Shown here: piece by piece, positions 1-9,894 of the stretch
Position numbering within the stretch: position 1 is the first letter of the stretch
Layout: every line of letters begins with the position of its first letter
NCBI GenBank assembly: GCA_017470055.1
Contig: JAFUFD010000088.1
Span: 1 to 64,000, forward strand
Source: Prevotella sp.
GTDB lineage: Bacteria > Bacteroidota > Bacteroidia > Bacteroidales > Bacteroidaceae
Direction: 5' to 3'
DNA: 64,000 nucleotides
Notes under the pieces: generated by a model
What the model was told of the DNA's origin: nothing
The model's database searches: none
The model's input: only the letters and a program-made list of their open reading frames with translations
Program-made: the position numbers and the translations under genes

Positions 1-1
1 C

Positions 2-184
2 AACGAGCCTCACTACACGTCGCCAAACGCAAAACCCGCTCTCCGGAGCGAGACCGCCGACAGAGTTAAGTTGCAATGGCTTATGAATGCCATCCAGAAC
101 TTCAACCTCTCGCTGTCCACCCCGATGGACGCTATGCTGTTTATAGGAACGCTCCAACAACAACTGAAAGACTCTGACGACTAA
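2..184 (+). CDS. C-terminal part of an unidentified protein
   Basis: An open frame runs from the window edge to a TAA at 182-184, giving about 60 C-terminal residues that end in ...TLQQQLKDSDD. The tail looks helical, with spaced hydrophobics (LQWLMNAIQNFNL, MLFIGTL) and a polar acidic end, so it reads like a real protein terminus. I do not recognise the family. The gene points toward gdhA, which lies on the other strand, so the two are convergent. The start is outside the window. Confidence 0.6.
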   Translation, partial: NEPHYTSPNAKPALRSETADRVKLQWLMNAIQNFNLSLSTPMDAMLFIGTLQQQLKDSDD

Positions 185-275
185 TGATACTCCTGCCTAC
201 TAAGGCTTTTACACATACGGCAACCGCTGAGCGTGAACAGTCTCAGCGTGACGCTCCAGCGGGCGGTCTCCCGTG

Positions 276-401
276 AGTAGGCTCCTCACGGAAATTACCA
301 GCCTCCTCACGAGAATTAGTAGGCTCCTCACGGAAAATACCAGCCTCCTCACAAAAAATAGCAGGCTCCTCACTGAAATGAGGAGCCTGCTCATGAAAAT
401 G
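276..401. repeat. Six degenerate 21-bp tandem repeats
   Basis: Six back-to-back 21-bp units start at 276, 297, 318, 339, 360 and 381. The first is AGTAGGCTCCTCACGGAAAT plus one T; units alternate between AGTAGGCTCCTCAC and ACCAGCCTCCTCAC cores followed by an A-rich end. Because 21 is a multiple of three, both strands stay open and would spell leucine-rich heptads (SRLLTEI, TSLLTRI and similar). This sits between two convergent genes and is more likely a structural DNA or RNA repeat than a gene. Confidence 0.85.
361..390. terminator. Perfect 12-bp hairpin between convergent genes
   Basis: The last repeats form an exact inverted repeat: GCAGGCTCCTCA (361-372), loop CTGAAA, TGAGGAGCCTGC (379-390). 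It lies downstream of gdhA on one strand and of the edge gene on the other, where a bidirectional terminator would be expected. No clear T tract follows on either strand, so the terminator role is inferred from position and stem strength. Confidence 0.5.
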
Positions 402-477
402 TCCTGCCTGTCAGCGTCTCATCAACACCTCAGCAAGTGTCGCAAACGCCATTTGCGCTTCGCCCGTTTGTGTTTGT

Positions 478-1815
478 TTATACAATACCCTGGCTCATCA
501 TAGCGGAGGCAACCTTCATGAAGCCTGCCACGTTGGCACCCTTCACGTAGTTGATGTAACCGTCAGCCTGTGTGCCGTACTTCACGCAGTTCTCGTGGAT
601 GTCGTTCATGATGCGCTTCAGGTAGTTGTCAACCTCCTCGGCAGTCCATGACAGACGCTCTGAGTTCTGTGACATCTCCAGACCGGATACTGACACACCA
701 CCGGCGTTAGATGCCTTACCGGGAGCATACAGCAGTTTGTTGTCCTGGAAGATCTTGATAGCCTCAGGCAGTGAAGGCATATTGGCACCCTCAGCGACAG
801 CGATGACACCATTGTCTACGAGCGCCTGGGCCTGCTCGCCGTTGATCTCGTTCTGGGTAGCGCAAGGCAGGGCGATATCAGCCTTCTCGTGCCAAGGACG
901 CTCACCAGCGTGGTATACTGCGTTAGGATACTCCTCAGCATACTCCTTGATACGTCCACGCTCGACGTTCTTCAACTCCTTCACGTAAGCGAGTTTCTCT
1001 GCGTCGATTCCGTCTGGATCGTAGATGTAACCGTCAGAGTCAGACAGCGTCAAGGGGATAGCACCGAGTTGGATACACTTCTCTGCGGCATACTGGGCAA
1101 CGTTACCAGAACCGGAGATCAGTACCTTCTTGCCCTTGATGTCGATATTACGGGTAGCAAGCATAGAGGTCAGGAAGTATACCGTACCATAGCCAGTAGC
1201 CTCAGGACGGATCAGTGAGCCACCGAAGGGGATGCCCTTACCAGTGAGCACACCCTGGAACTGGTGGGTGAGTTTCTTGTATTGTCCGAAGAGGTAACCT
1301 ACCTCACGACCACCTACACCAATATCACCAGCAGGAACGTCCTCGTCAGGACCGATGACACGATACAACTCGTTCATGAAGGCCTGGCAGAAACGCATCA
1401 CCTCTGCGTCGCTCTTGCCACGTGGAGAGAAGTCTGATCCACCCTTGGCACCACCCATGGGAAGGGTAGTCAGTGAGTTCTTGAAGGTCTGCTCGAAGGC
1501 AAGGAACTTCAGGATACCCAGGTTCACGCTCTTGTGATAACGGAGACCGCCTTTGTACGGACCAATAGCATTGTTGTGCTGGATGCGGTAGCCCATGTTG
1601 GTCTGTACCTTACCCTGGTCGTCAGTCCATGTCACACGGAACTCCAATACACGATCGGGGATGCAAAGGCGCTCGATGAGGTTAGCCTTCTCAAACTCAG
1701 GGTGCTTGTTGTACTCTTCTTCGATCGTGGGAAGAACTTGACTTACTGCCTGGATGTACTCCGGCTCGTTGGGGAAGCGTTGCTTCAGATTCTCTACAAC
1801 TTGTGCTGCGTTCAT
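478..1815 (-). CDS. gdhA: NADP-type glutamate dehydrogenase
   Basis: Catalyses reductive amination of 2-oxoglutarate with ammonia to glutamate in the cytoplasm, the main ammonium-assimilation route in many Prevotella-like bacteria. The 445 residues match the usual length of hexameric GdhA. The substrate-binding segment PYKGGLRYH is at about 86-94, the catalytic-lysine segment PMGGAKGGSDF at 119-129, and the dinucleotide-binding GSGNVA at 235-240. The gene is monocistronic: it has its own promoter with perfect spacing and ends in the convergent repeat region. The start is the ATG at 1815, preceded by an A-rich stretch containing AGGAAAAAG. NADP rather than NAD preference is inferred from overall similarity to the biosynthetic enzymes. 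Confidence 0.97.
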   Translation of the reverse strand: MNAAQVVENLKQRFPNEPEYIQAVSQVLPTIEEEYNKHPEFEKANLIERLCIPDRVLEFRVTWTDDQGKVQTNMGYRIQHNNAIGPYKGGLRYHKSVNLGILKFLAFEQTFKNSLTTLPMGGAKGGSDFSPRGKSDAEVMRFCQAFMNELYRVIGPDEDVPAGDIGVGGREVGYLFGQYKKLTHQFQGVLTGKGIPFGGSLIRPEATGYGTVYFLTSMLATRNIDIKGKKVLISGSGNVAQYAAEKCIQLGAIPLTLSDSDGYIYDPDGIDAEKLAYVKELKNVERGRIKEYAEEYPNAVYHAGERPWHEKADIALPCATQNEINGEQAQALVDNGVIAVAEGANMPSLPEAIKIFQDNKLLYAPGKASNAGGVSVSGLEMSQNSERLSWTAEEVDNYLKRIMNDIHENCVKYGTQADGYINYVKGANVAGFMKVASAMMSQGIV

Positions 1816-1876
1816 AATCTTTTTCCTTTTTTGGTTATTATACTATTGAAATTTCTTGCTTTGTTTATTTCGGATG

Positions 1877-1907
1877 CAAAATTACATCAAAAATTTGAAT
1901 TACCAAA
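1877..1907 (-). promoter_or_regulatory. gdhA promoter
   Basis: On the minus strand TTTG (1907-1904), 19 bp, then TAATTTTG (1884-1877) matches the Bacteroidota consensus TTTG-N19..21-TAnnTTTG. The gdhA start codon is about 60 bp downstream, leaving an AT-rich leader. Confidence 0.8.
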
Positions 1908-2011
1908 CATTTTATTAAAAAAATAAAGAAAAAAGTTTCTTTTTGTCACAAATTGACGCAAATCAAGCGAAAAATGATAAAAATATGCGGTTTATATGTG
2001 TGCGAAAACAA

Positions 2012-2041
2012 CAAAGCCTGCCCTTAGATGGGCAGGCTTTG
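2012..2041 (-). terminator. Terminator of clpC
   Basis: A perfect 12-bp stem CAAAGCCTGCCC / GGGCAGGCTTTG with a 6-nt loop lies just downstream of the clpC stop. On the minus strand it is followed by a T-rich run (TTGTTTTCG), typical of an intrinsic terminator. Confidence 0.85.
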
Positions 2042-2068
2042 ACTGGTATTGGATAAGCGTAAGGGAGT

Positions 2069-4588
2069 CTAATGGGTGAACGACAGTTCCTCTTTTCCCT
2101 CCACCTTATTAATATATATGGTGTCGCCATGCTGCAAGTCGCCATTGACGATGAGTTCTGAGATACCGTCCTCGATATACGACTGAATGGCTCGTTTCAG
2201 GGGGCGGGCGCCGAACTGCACGTCATAGCCCTTCTCGGCGACGAAATGTTTCGCCTCGTCGCTCAGGTCGATGGTGTAGCCCAGGTCGCCAATGCGCTTG
2301 TAGAGTCCTTGCAGTTCCACGTCGATAATCTGCTTGATGGCGTCGAGGTCGAGTTGGTCGAAGGTGATGATCTCGTCCAAGCGGTTGAGGAACTCCGGCG
2401 AGAACTGCTTCGACAGCGCCTTTTGCACGATGCTGCGGGCATGCTCCTTGTCCTGCTCGTTGAGCATCAGGGAGCCTGAGCCGGCACTGGTGAATCCCAC
2501 GCCACGCCCGAAGTCCTTCAACTGGCGGGTGCCGGCGTTCGAGGTCATGATAATCACTGTATTGCGGAAGTCCACGAAACGTCCGTTGCCGTCGGTCAAC
2601 CGTCCTTCGTCAAGCACTTGCAGCAGCAGGTTGAACACGTTGCCATGCGCTTTCTCTATCTCGTCGAGCAAGACGATGGAGTAGGGGTGACGGCGCACAC
2701 GCTCCGTCAGTTGTCCGCCCTCCTCATAGCCCACATAGCCCGGAGGCGCACCGATCAGTCTCGACACGTTGAAAGACTCGGTATACTCGCTCATGTCGAC
2801 ACGGATAAGCGCCTCGCTGCTGCCAAACATGAACTCGGCGAGTTTCTTGGCGAGGTAGGTCTTGCCCACACCCGTAGGTCCCAGGAACATAAAGGCGCCG
2901 ATAGGATGGTTGGGGTCTTTCAGTCCCACACGGTTGCGCTGGATGGCACGTACCATCTTCTCAATCGCCTTGTCCTGTGCGATGACGTGCTGTTTCAACT
3001 CGTCTGCCATGCCCTTCAGTCGGATGCCCTCCTCCTGCGCCATGCGCTGTACGGGAACGCCTGTCATCATCGACACCACATCCTGCACCTCCTTCTCCGT
3101 CACGGTCTGGCGGTCGTCGATGTCGCCCTCCTGCCATTTGCGGTTCATCTCGGCGAGTTGTCCCTCCATCACTGTCTGGCGGTCACGGAAACCTGCGGCG
3201 AGTTCGAAGTTCTGGTTCTTCACGGCGAGTTGCTTCTTCTCCGTGATCTCCTTCAGTTCCTGCTCCATCGCCGCAATCTCGGGCGGCACCTGCACATTAT
3301 TAAGATGTACGCGTGAGCCGACCTCGTCGAGGGCATCAATCGCCTTGTCGGGCTGTTGGCGGTCACTGATATACCGGTCTGTCAATTTGACACATGCCGC
3401 CAATGCCTCATCCGTATAGATCACATGGTGGTGGCGCTCGTAATGGTCCTTGATGTTATGCAGGATCTGCAAGGTCTCCTCCGAGGTGGTGGGCTCCACC
3501 TGTACTTTCTGGAAGCGGCGCTCCAGGGCACCGTCCTTCTCTATCGAGTTGCGGTACTCGTCGAGTGTCGTGGCACCGATACACTGTATGGTGCCTCGTG
3601 CCAAGGCGGGTTTCAAGATATTTGCCGCATCCATCGACCCTGGGGTAGAGCCTGCGCCAATGAGGGTGTGTATCTCGTCGATAAAGATAATCACGTCGGG
3701 GTTCTGCTCCAGTTCCTTGATGAGTTGCTTGATGCGCTCCTCAAACTGTCCACGGTATTTCGTGCCGGCGACGACACCTGTCAGGTCGAGGGTCACAAGA
3801 CGCTTGCCGAAGAGCATGGGGGAACACTGGCGGCGGGCAATCATCTGCGCCAGTCCTTCCACGATGGCGCTCTTGCCCACACCGGGCTCACCGATGAGTA
3901 TCGGGTTATTCTTCTTCCTTCTGCCCAGGATCTCCACCACACGCTGGATCTCACGCTCACGCCCCACAACGGGGTCGAGTTTACCGTCCAGTGCCTGTTG
4001 GGTGAGGTCTGTCGAGAAGTTGTCGAGGACGGGTGTCTTCGACTTCGCTTGTTTGGTCTGTGTGGCCGTCTGACTGTTTGACGCCGTGCGCTGGCTGCCG
4101 TTGGGGGTCTCCTCTTCCTCCTCGTAGTCCTCGTCGGGCAGTCCGATGCCGTTCTTGACGCTCAGCAGCGTCAGTGTATCCTCGTAATTCATATTGTTCA
4201 TCTCTAATACTACTTTTGCTCCGTTGTCTACTTGGTCGTGCAGAATGGCGAGCAGCAGGTGCTGTTCGTCGACACGGGTGGTGCGCTGGATACGTGCCTC
4301 CAGCACCGCCAGTTTCAGGATATTGCTGGCTTTCTCGTTGAGTACCAATTCGTTGGTATTGATAGGCATGCCGATCTCGTCCTCACGCACACGTGACTCC
4401 AATGCCGTCTTCACGTTCGACAGGTTGATGGCGAGACGGCGGAACACGTCGCTGACGGGTCCGTCCTTCATGCGCATGATACCGAGCAGCAGGTGCTCCG
4501 GTCCCACGCTCCTGCTGGCGAGTCGCGCGGCTTCCTCGCGTGAGTAGGCGAGAATCTCTGATACCTTAGGTGAAAATTGACTTGTCAT
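2069..4588 (-). CDS. clpC: ClpC-type AAA+ unfoldase (ATP-dependent Clp subunit)
   Basis: Hexameric unfoldase that feeds substrates to the ClpP protease. I place the start at the ATG at 4588, where MTSQFSPKVSEIL opens a normal Clp N-domain; the frame can be extended 32 codons upstream but that adds non-family sequence. Order of parts in 839 aa: N-domain (about 1-145), acidic linker, first AAA+ domain with Walker A GEPGVGKS (233-240) and Walker B FIDEIHTL, a UVR-like middle segment (NFELAAGFRDRQ), second AAA+ domain with GPTGVGKT and LLDEIEKAH, and a C-terminal D2 small domain. A VGF loop within GRGVGFTSAG fits ClpP docking, favouring ClpC over ClpB. No clpP or mcsAB is next to it. It is divergent from gyrA across a 217-bp gap; I did not find a convincing promoter on its own side. 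Confidence 0.93.
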   Translation of the reverse strand: MTSQFSPKVSEILAYSREEAARLASRSVGPEHLLLGIMRMKDGPVSDVFRRLAINLSNVKTALESRVREDEIGMPINTNELVLNEKASNILKLAVLEARIQRTTRVDEQHLLLAILHDQVDNGAKVVLEMNNMNYEDTLTLLSVKNGIGLPDEDYEEEEETPNGSQRTASNSQTATQTKQAKSKTPVLDNFSTDLTQQALDGKLDPVVGREREIQRVVEILGRRKKNNPILIGEPGVGKSAIVEGLAQMIARRQCSPMLFGKRLVTLDLTGVVAGTKYRGQFEERIKQLIKELEQNPDVIIFIDEIHTLIGAGSTPGSMDAANILKPALARGTIQCIGATTLDEYRNSIEKDGALERRFQKVQVEPTTSEETLQILHNIKDHYERHHHVIYTDEALAACVKLTDRYISDRQQPDKAIDALDEVGSRVHLNNVQVPPEIAAMEQELKEITEKKQLAVKNQNFELAAGFRDRQTVMEGQLAEMNRKWQEGDIDDRQTVTEKEVQDVVSMMTGVPVQRMAQEEGIRLKGMADELKQHVIAQDKAIEKMVRAIQRNRVGLKDPNHPIGAFMFLGPTGVGKTYLAKKLAEFMFGSSEALIRVDMSEYTESFNVSRLIGAPPGYVGYEEGGQLTERVRRHPYSIVLLDEIEKAHGNVFNLLLQVLDEGRLTDGNGRFVDFRNTVIIMTSNAGTRQLKDFGRGVGFTSAGSGSLMLNEQDKEHARSIVQKALSKQFSPEFLNRLDEIITFDQLDLDAIKQIIDVELQGLYKRIGDLGYTIDLSDEAKHFVAEKGYDVQFGARPLKRAIQSYIEDGISELIVNGDLQHGDTIYINKVEGKEELSFTH

Positions 4589-4668
4589 ACACCGGTCTAC
4601 TTGCAAACATCGTGCCAAAAGAAAATCCGTGACTTTATAGATGGAAGATGAAATAAATCTTAATTTAT

Positions 4669-4699
4669 TTTGCGCTTTGCTCACTTATTCGTACCTTTG
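4669..4699 (+). promoter_or_regulatory. gyrA promoter
   Basis: TTTG (4669-4672), 19 bp, TACCTTTG (4692-4699) is a full match to the Bacteroidota promoter form. It leaves a leader of about 100 nt before the gyrA ATG at 4806. Confidence 0.82.
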
Positions 4700-4805
4700 T
4701 ACGCTATTTGGAAAATAGGCAAAACGCGTCAGCGGGCTTAAAAAGTGCCTTAAACGCAAAATCGTGATAAAATTGGAAAGTTTAAAAATTGAAAGTTAAA
4801 GTATA

Positions 4806-7319
4806 ATGGATCAGACTTTTGACAACGACAGAATTATCAAAATCAACATCGAGGAGGAGATGAAGTCCTCGTATATCGACTACTCCATGTCGGTTATCGT
4901 GGCTCGTGCGCTGCCTGATGTGCGTGACGGTTTCAAGCCAGTACACCGCCGTATCCTGTACGGTATGATGAACATCAACAACGTGTCGACACAGCCCTAT
5001 AAGAAATGTGCCCGCGTCGTCGGTGAGGTGCTTGGTAAGTATCACCCCCACGGCGACTCCTCCGTCTACGGAGCGCTGGTGCGCATGGCTCAGGACTGGA
5101 ACCTGCGCTATACGCTGGTGGACGGACAGGGTAACTTCGGTAGTGTGGACGGCGACTCTCCTGCCGCCATGCGTTATACGGAGTGCCGCCTCTCGAAGAT
5201 GGGTGAGCATATCATGGACGACCTCGACAAGGAGACTGTCGACATGATGAACAACTTCGACGACTCGCTGGTAGAGCCTACCGTGATGCCGACGAAGATT
5301 CCCAACCTGCTGGTGAACGGCGGCAACGGTATCGCCGTGGGTATGGCGACGAATATGCCGACCCATAACCTGGGCGAGGTGATTGACGGTTGCTGTGCCT
5401 ATATTGATAATCCTGACATCGACACGGAGGGATTGATGCGGTATATCCCGGGTCCAGACTTCCCCACAGGAGCCTATATCTATGGCTTGCAGGGAGTAAG
5501 GGATGCCTACGAGACGGGTCGTGGACGTATCGTGATGCGTGCCAAGGCTGAGATAGAGAGCGGAGAGACGCACGACAAGATCGTGGTGACGGAGATTCCC
5601 TATGGTGTGAACAAGGCAGACTTGGTGAAGTATATCGCCGACCTTGCCAATGAGCATAAGATTGAGGGTGTGGCAAACGTCAACGACGAGTCAGGTCGTC
5701 AGGGCATGCGCATCGTGGTCGACTGCAAGCGTGACGCTAATGCCAATGTGCTGCTTAATAAACTATTTAAGATGACTGCCCTGCAGAGTTCATTCTCAGT
5801 GAATAACATTGCTCTGGTGAAGGGTCGTCCCCGCTTGCTGAACCTCAAGGAGTGTGTGAAGTATTTCGTGGAGCACCGTCACGACGTGACCATCCGCCGT
5901 ACCAAGTACGACCTGCGCAAGGCACAGGAGCGTGCCCACATCTTAGAGGGATTGATTATCGCCGTGAATAATATCGACGAGGTCGTACACATTATTAGAA
6001 ATAGTAAGACCCCCAGTGATGCCCAGCATAACCTGGAGGAGCGTTTTAACCTCGACGAACTCCAATCGAAGGCTATCGTGGATATGCGCCTCGCCCAGTT
6101 GACGGGTCTGCGTGTCGACCAACTCCACCAGGAGTTTGACGACTTGCAGAAACTGATTGCCGACCTGCAGGAGATTCTCGACAACCCCGAGCGTTGCAAG
6201 CAGGTGATGAAGGACGAGTTGCAGGAGGTGAAGGAGAAATATGGCGACGAGCGTCGTACGGAGATTATTCCCTTCGACCATGAGTTCAATGCCGAGGACT
6301 TCTATCCCGATGATCCGGTGGTTATCACCATCTCGCACATGGGCTATATCAAGCGCACCAAACTCGACGAGTTCCATGAGCAGGGTCGTGGCGGTGTCGG
6401 TGCCAAGGCGGCACGCCATCGTGACAACGACTTCACCGAGTATATCTATCCTGCCACGATGCATAACACGCTGCTCTTCTTCACCCAGAAGGGGCGTTGC
6501 TACTGGCAGAAGTGCTATGAGATTCCTGAGGGCGACAAGAACTCGAAGGGTCGTGCTATCCAGAATATGCTGAACATCGACCCCGATGACGCCATCAACG
6601 CCGTACTGCGCATCAAGAACTTCAACGATACGGAGTTCCTGAACAGCCATTATGTCGTCTTCGCCACGAAGAACGGTATCATCAAGAAGACCTGTCTGGA
6701 GGCCTACAGCCGTCCACGCACCAATGGTGTCATCGCCATCAATATCAATGAGGGCGACAGGGTGGTAGGTGTCCGTCTGACCAACGGCAAGAACGAGTTG
6801 CTGCTCGCCAACCGCAACGGTCGTGCCGTCCGCTTCAATGAGGATCAGGTACGTGCGATGGGACGTGTCTCTACGGGTGTGATCGGCATGCGTCTTGACG
6901 GTGGTGACGATGAGGTCATCGGCATGGTATGTGTCAACGACCCGCAGCAGGAGACCATCATGGTAGTCAGTGAGAACGGCTACGGCAAGCGCTCCGAGGT
7001 AGAGGACTACCGCAAGACCGCTCGTGGCACGAAGGGTGTGAAGACGCTCGAAAAGACGGAGAAGACGGGTCGCCTGGTGGCCATCAAGGTGGTGACTGAC
7101 GAGAACGACCTCATGATCATCAACAAGAGTGGTATCTTGATTCGCCTAAAGGTCGCTGACGTGCGTGTGATGGGGCGTGCCACCCAGGGTGTGCGCCTGA
7201 TTAACCTGACGAAGAAGAACGACACCATCGCCTCTGTGTGCAAGGTGATGTCCAGTCAGGACGAGGAGGAATACGCCGAGAGCCCTGAGACTACAGAGAA
7301 TTCCGAGAACCAAGAATAA
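4806..7319 (+). CDS. gyrA: DNA gyrase subunit A
   Basis: Cleavage and religation subunit of gyrase, which introduces negative supercoils. It is 837 aa, in the normal range. The N-terminal winged-helix region includes [17 protein letters not shown], and the catalytic tyrosine is in AAMRYTE (Tyr124). The quinolone region reads [17 protein letters not shown] (80-96), so the E. coli Ser83 position is Ser and the Asp87 position is Gly. The C-terminal pinwheel domain carries the GyrA box QGRGGVGAK, which argues for GyrA rather than ParC. The C-terminus is short and acidic. Two TPR genes follow after 24 bp and are probably co-transcribed. Confidence 0.96.
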   Translation: MDQTFDNDRIIKINIEEEMKSSYIDYSMSVIVARALPDVRDGFKPVHRRILYGMMNINNVSTQPYKKCARVVGEVLGKYHPHGDSSVYGALVRMAQDWNLRYTLVDGQGNFGSVDGDSPAAMRYTECRLSKMGEHIMDDLDKETVDMMNNFDDSLVEPTVMPTKIPNLLVNGGNGIAVGMATNMPTHNLGEVIDGCCAYIDNPDIDTEGLMRYIPGPDFPTGAYIYGLQGVRDAYETGRGRIVMRAKAEIESGETHDKIVVTEIPYGVNKADLVKYIADLANEHKIEGVANVNDESGRQGMRIVVDCKRDANANVLLNKLFKMTALQSSFSVNNIALVKGRPRLLNLKECVKYFVEHRHDVTIRRTKYDLRKAQERAHILEGLIIAVNNIDEVVHIIRNSKTPSDAQHNLEERFNLDELQSKAIVDMRLAQLTGLRVDQLHQEFDDLQKLIADLQEILDNPERCKQVMKDELQEVKEKYGDERRTEIIPFDHEFNAEDFYPDDPVVITISHMGYIKRTKLDEFHEQGRGGVGAKAARHRDNDFTEYIYPATMHNTLLFFTQKGRCYWQKCYEIPEGDKNSKGRAIQNMLNIDPDDAINAVLRIKNFNDTEFLNSHYVVFATKNGIIKKTCLEAYSRPRTNGVIAININEGDRVVGVRLTNGKNELLLANRNGRAVRFNEDQVRAMGRVSTGVIGMRLDGGDDEVIGMVCVNDPQQETIMVVSENGYGKRSEVEDYRKTARGTKGVKTLEKTEKTGRLVAIKVVTDENDLMIINKSGILIRLKVADVRVMGRATQGVRLINLTKKNDTIASVCKVMSSQDEEEYAESPETTENSENQE

Positions 7320-7343
7320 ATGTTTAACCAATATTAAAGACTT

Positions 7344-8555
7344 ATGAAAAAAGTAATGATGATGGCCTTGGCACTTGTAGCAAGTGCTACCGCCTTTGCC
7401 GGTGACAGTGACGCCTTGAAGGCTGTTAAGAAAGCGAAGACTTATGCTGATGCGGCGCAACTTGTGAAGACCTCTACTTTCGCCAACGACGAGGAGAAGG
7501 CTGCGGCATACAATAAACTGGTGGACCTCGCTCTGCAGAAGGTCACCAAGGAGACGGGTACCATCGCCCAGAACCAGGCTGCCGTACAGTTGGGCACAGG
7601 TAAGGAAGAGGCATACGACACCCTCGGACTCGGTGATGCCCTCTGCGATGCTATCTGTGCGGCTATCGAGTGTAATAAATACGACCAGTTGCCAAATGCC
7701 AAGGGCAAGGTGGCTCCTAAGTTCGACAAGAAGAACGCTGAGCGTATCTGGCCCGTGCGCAGTCATCTGGTGAATATCGGTCAGGAAGAGGCTCGTAAGG
7801 GTAATAACGCCAACGTGCTGAAATACTGGGGTGCTTTCGTTGACTCAGACGCAGACCCGCTGTTTGCCGCTCAGGACCACGAGTCAGAGAAGGGCTATAT
7901 CGGACAGGTCGCCTATTTCGCAGGACGTTATGCCTTTGAGGCTAAGGAACTGGAGCGTGCCGACAGATATTTCGACGTCGCCATGCAGGACCCCGAGCAG
8001 AAGAAAGAGGCACTGACCTTCAAACTCTATGCTGCCGGCAGCAACCTGAAGGACAGGGCAGACTCTTTGCAGTATGTGGAGAAACTGAAGGGTATCTATG
8101 CCCAGGAGCCCGATAATGACGTGATCCTCGACAAATTGTTCTCTGTCTATGACGGTATGAAGGATAAGGAAGCCCAGATAGCACTGCTCGACAACCACCT
8201 CGCTAACTATCCTAATAGTTTCGCTGCCCTTGCCAACAAGGGAATGATGGCTATTGCTGACAACAATGCCGAGGAGGGTGCCAAGTGGTTGCGTAAGGCT
8301 GCCGTGGCAAGTCCTGAGAATCCCGTGATCCAGACTTATCTGGGCACCTGCCTGAGCGTACAGGCTGGTCAGACTGACGATGCCGCACAGCGCAAGGCTC
8401 TCTATCAGGAGGCGGTGCAGGCTCTTGACAAGGCTAAGCAACTCGACCCCAACAAGGCACAGGCTAACTGGGGCTACAACCGCTATCAGGCATACTATAA
8501 CCTCTATGGCGCTGATGCTCCTGAGACAAAGGATGCTGAGTTGGACGCTAAATAA
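7344..8555 (+). CDS. Secreted TPR-repeat protein
   Basis: 403 aa with an N-terminal signal peptide (MKKVMMMALALVASATAFA, cleavage probably at AFA/GDS). The rest is alpha-helical with tetratricopeptide-like repeats, clearest at residues 270-390 (NSFAALANKGMMAIADNN, NPVIQTYLGTCLSVQAG, DPNKAQANWGYNRYQAY). It probably acts in the periplasm as a protein-binding scaffold. It follows gyrA by 24 bp and precedes a paralogous TPR protein by 19 bp. No enzymatic signature is visible and the specific role is unknown. Confidence 0.85.
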   Translation: MKKVMMMALALVASATAFAGDSDALKAVKKAKTYADAAQLVKTSTFANDEEKAAAYNKLVDLALQKVTKETGTIAQNQAAVQLGTGKEEAYDTLGLGDALCDAICAAIECNKYDQLPNAKGKVAPKFDKKNAERIWPVRSHLVNIGQEEARKGNNANVLKYWGAFVDSDADPLFAAQDHESEKGYIGQVAYFAGRYAFEAKELERADRYFDVAMQDPEQKKEALTFKLYAAGSNLKDRADSLQYVEKLKGIYAQEPDNDVILDKLFSVYDGMKDKEAQIALLDNHLANYPNSFAALANKGMMAIADNNAEEGAKWLRKAAVASPENPVIQTYLGTCLSVQAGQTDDAAQRKALYQEAVQALDKAKQLDPNKAQANWGYNRYQAYYNLYGADAPETKDAELDAK

Positions 8556-8574
8556 ACGAATTTAATACTTGCAG

Positions 8575-9783
8575 ATGAAGAGGCAAAAGACGATATCGCT
8601 GCTTCTCCTACTGCTCATGATAACACCGTGCCTGTGGGCTCAGAAAAAAGAGTTCAGTCAGGCACGGTCTTATATCAAAAGCGGCAAGGACTACGACAAG
8701 GCGGAGAAACTCATGACCGACTTGCTGGAGAAGGATGCGGCAAACAAACAGAACATCAAGATCTACGAACTGTGGTTCCAGGCTGTCACGAAACAATACG
8801 AGGCAGCCAATGAGCAACTGTATCTGAAACAGAAGTACGATACCGCTGCCTTCTTCAATCTGACACGGAGACTCTACAGTATTGCGGAGTCACTGGACTC
8901 GCTCGACTGCCGACCCGATGGGAAGGGTAGGGTGAAGCCCGCCTTCCGGAAGGACCATGCCGCACTGCTCGACCAGTTGCGCCCGAACCTCTACTTCGGA
9001 GGCACCTATTTCCTGCGGAAGGAGGATAATATGACTGCGTTCGACTTCTTTGAGACCTACCTCAGAGCCGATAGCCAGCCGCTCTTCACGGGCTATGACT
9101 ACAGCAAGACTGACAAGCGGATGGCGGAGGCTGCCTACTGGGCTGAGAGCGCAGGCTATAGGATGCAGGACGCAGAACGGACTTTGCGCTACTTCGACCT
9201 TGCCGTGGCGGACACGGCGAAAGCACGCTATGCCATGCAGTACGCCTGTGAGGCCTATCGCTGGCAAAAGGACGATGCCGCCTACCTCGCTGCCCTTAAA
9301 AGGGGCTTTGAGGCGTACCCCGACTTCCCTTATTTCTTCCCCCGGCTGATAGACTATTACAACGGGAAGGAGCAACCGGACTCCGCCCTCTATTATGCGG
9401 AGGAGGCACTAAGGACCAATCCCGATGCGGAACTGTTCTTGCTTGCCAAATCGGTGGCGCTCCTGAATCTTGAGCGTTACGATGAGTGTATCACGGTGAG
9501 CGAGAGGCTCATGGCTCTTAACGACTCTCTTGCCGAGCCCTATTTCAATATCGCCACGGCAAAACTCAACCAGGCGTTGGTGATGGACAGGGAGGATATG
9601 TCACGCAGGTATCGCAAGGAGATCCAGAAACTGTATATGGAGGCGCGACCCTATATGGAGACCTATCGGAAACTGGCTCCCAATGAGGAAAGGAAATGGG
9701 CTCCGGCGCTCTACCGCATCTATCTCAACCTGAATATGGGGAAGCAATTCGAGGAGATAGACAAGGTGATGAAGAGGCTATAA
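8575..9783 (+). CDS. Secreted TPR-repeat protein, paralogue of its neighbour
   Basis: 402 aa from the ATG at 8575; a TTG two codons earlier is possible but unnecessary. The signal peptide is MKRQKTISLLLLLLMITPC followed by LWA, cleavage probably before QKKEFSQ. The organisation resembles the preceding protein: an N-terminal helical block, an RKEDNMTAFDFFETYLRADSQPLF-type segment that mirrors the neighbour's HLVNIGQEEARKGNN...DADPLF region, then C-terminal TPR units (DSALYYAEEALRTNPDAEL, NLERYDECITVSERLMALN). The pair looks like an old tandem duplication. An intrinsic terminator follows directly, closing the gyrA-TPR-TPR unit. Confidence 0.83.
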   Translation: MKRQKTISLLLLLLMITPCLWAQKKEFSQARSYIKSGKDYDKAEKLMTDLLEKDAANKQNIKIYELWFQAVTKQYEAANEQLYLKQKYDTAAFFNLTRRLYSIAESLDSLDCRPDGKGRVKPAFRKDHAALLDQLRPNLYFGGTYFLRKEDNMTAFDFFETYLRADSQPLFTGYDYSKTDKRMAEAAYWAESAGYRMQDAERTLRYFDLAVADTAKARYAMQYACEAYRWQKDDAAYLAALKRGFEAYPDFPYFFPRLIDYYNGKEQPDSALYYAEEALRTNPDAELFLLAKSVALLNLERYDECITVSERLMALNDSLAEPYFNIATAKLNQALVMDREDMSRRYRKEIQKLYMEARPYMETYRKLAPNEERKWAPALYRIYLNLNMGKQFEEIDKVMKRL

Positions 9784-9787
9784 TGCT

Positions 9788-9835
9788 AAAAAATCGAAAA
9801 TTAATGCACACGGCGTATTAGTTTTCGATTTTTTT
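9788..9835 (+). terminator. Terminator after the TPR pair
   Basis: AAAAAATCGAAAA (9788-9800) pairs with TTTTCGATTTTTT (9822-9834), the latter ending in a T run. It sits 4 bp after the second TPR gene. Confidence 0.75.
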
Positions 9836-9837
9836 CT

Positions 9838-9845
9838 TATCTTTG
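9838..9845 (+). promoter_or_regulatory. -7 box of the phosphohexomutase gene
   Basis: TATCTTTG directly after the terminator and 49 bp before the start codon. No good -33 TTTG is present at 19-21 bp, so only the -7 element is supported. Confidence 0.55.
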
Positions 9846-9894
9846 TAAACTAATCGAATAAGGAATCTAAAACAAACTAAATATTTGTAGTATT

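Noticed and set aside
209-503. Two opposite-strand small frames (209-394 minus, 273-503 plus)
   Set aside because: Both are produced by the 21-bp repeat, which has a period divisible by three. They have no promoter, and the plus frame runs into gdhA.
2246-4547. Long plus-strand frames opposite clpC
   Set aside because: They are shadows of a strongly coding gene: no start signals, low-complexity translations, no family features.
4884-5100. Gly at the E. coli Asp87 position of GyrA as a quinolone-resistance mutation
   Set aside because: The Ser83 position is intact, and as far as I recall Bacteroidota GyrA does not keep Asp at this site, so it is likely a lineage difference rather than resistance.
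4782-6650. Long minus-strand frames opposite gyrA, up to 291 aa
   Set aside because: Antisense shadows of gyrA with His/Val-rich translations; no promoter and no recognisable domain.
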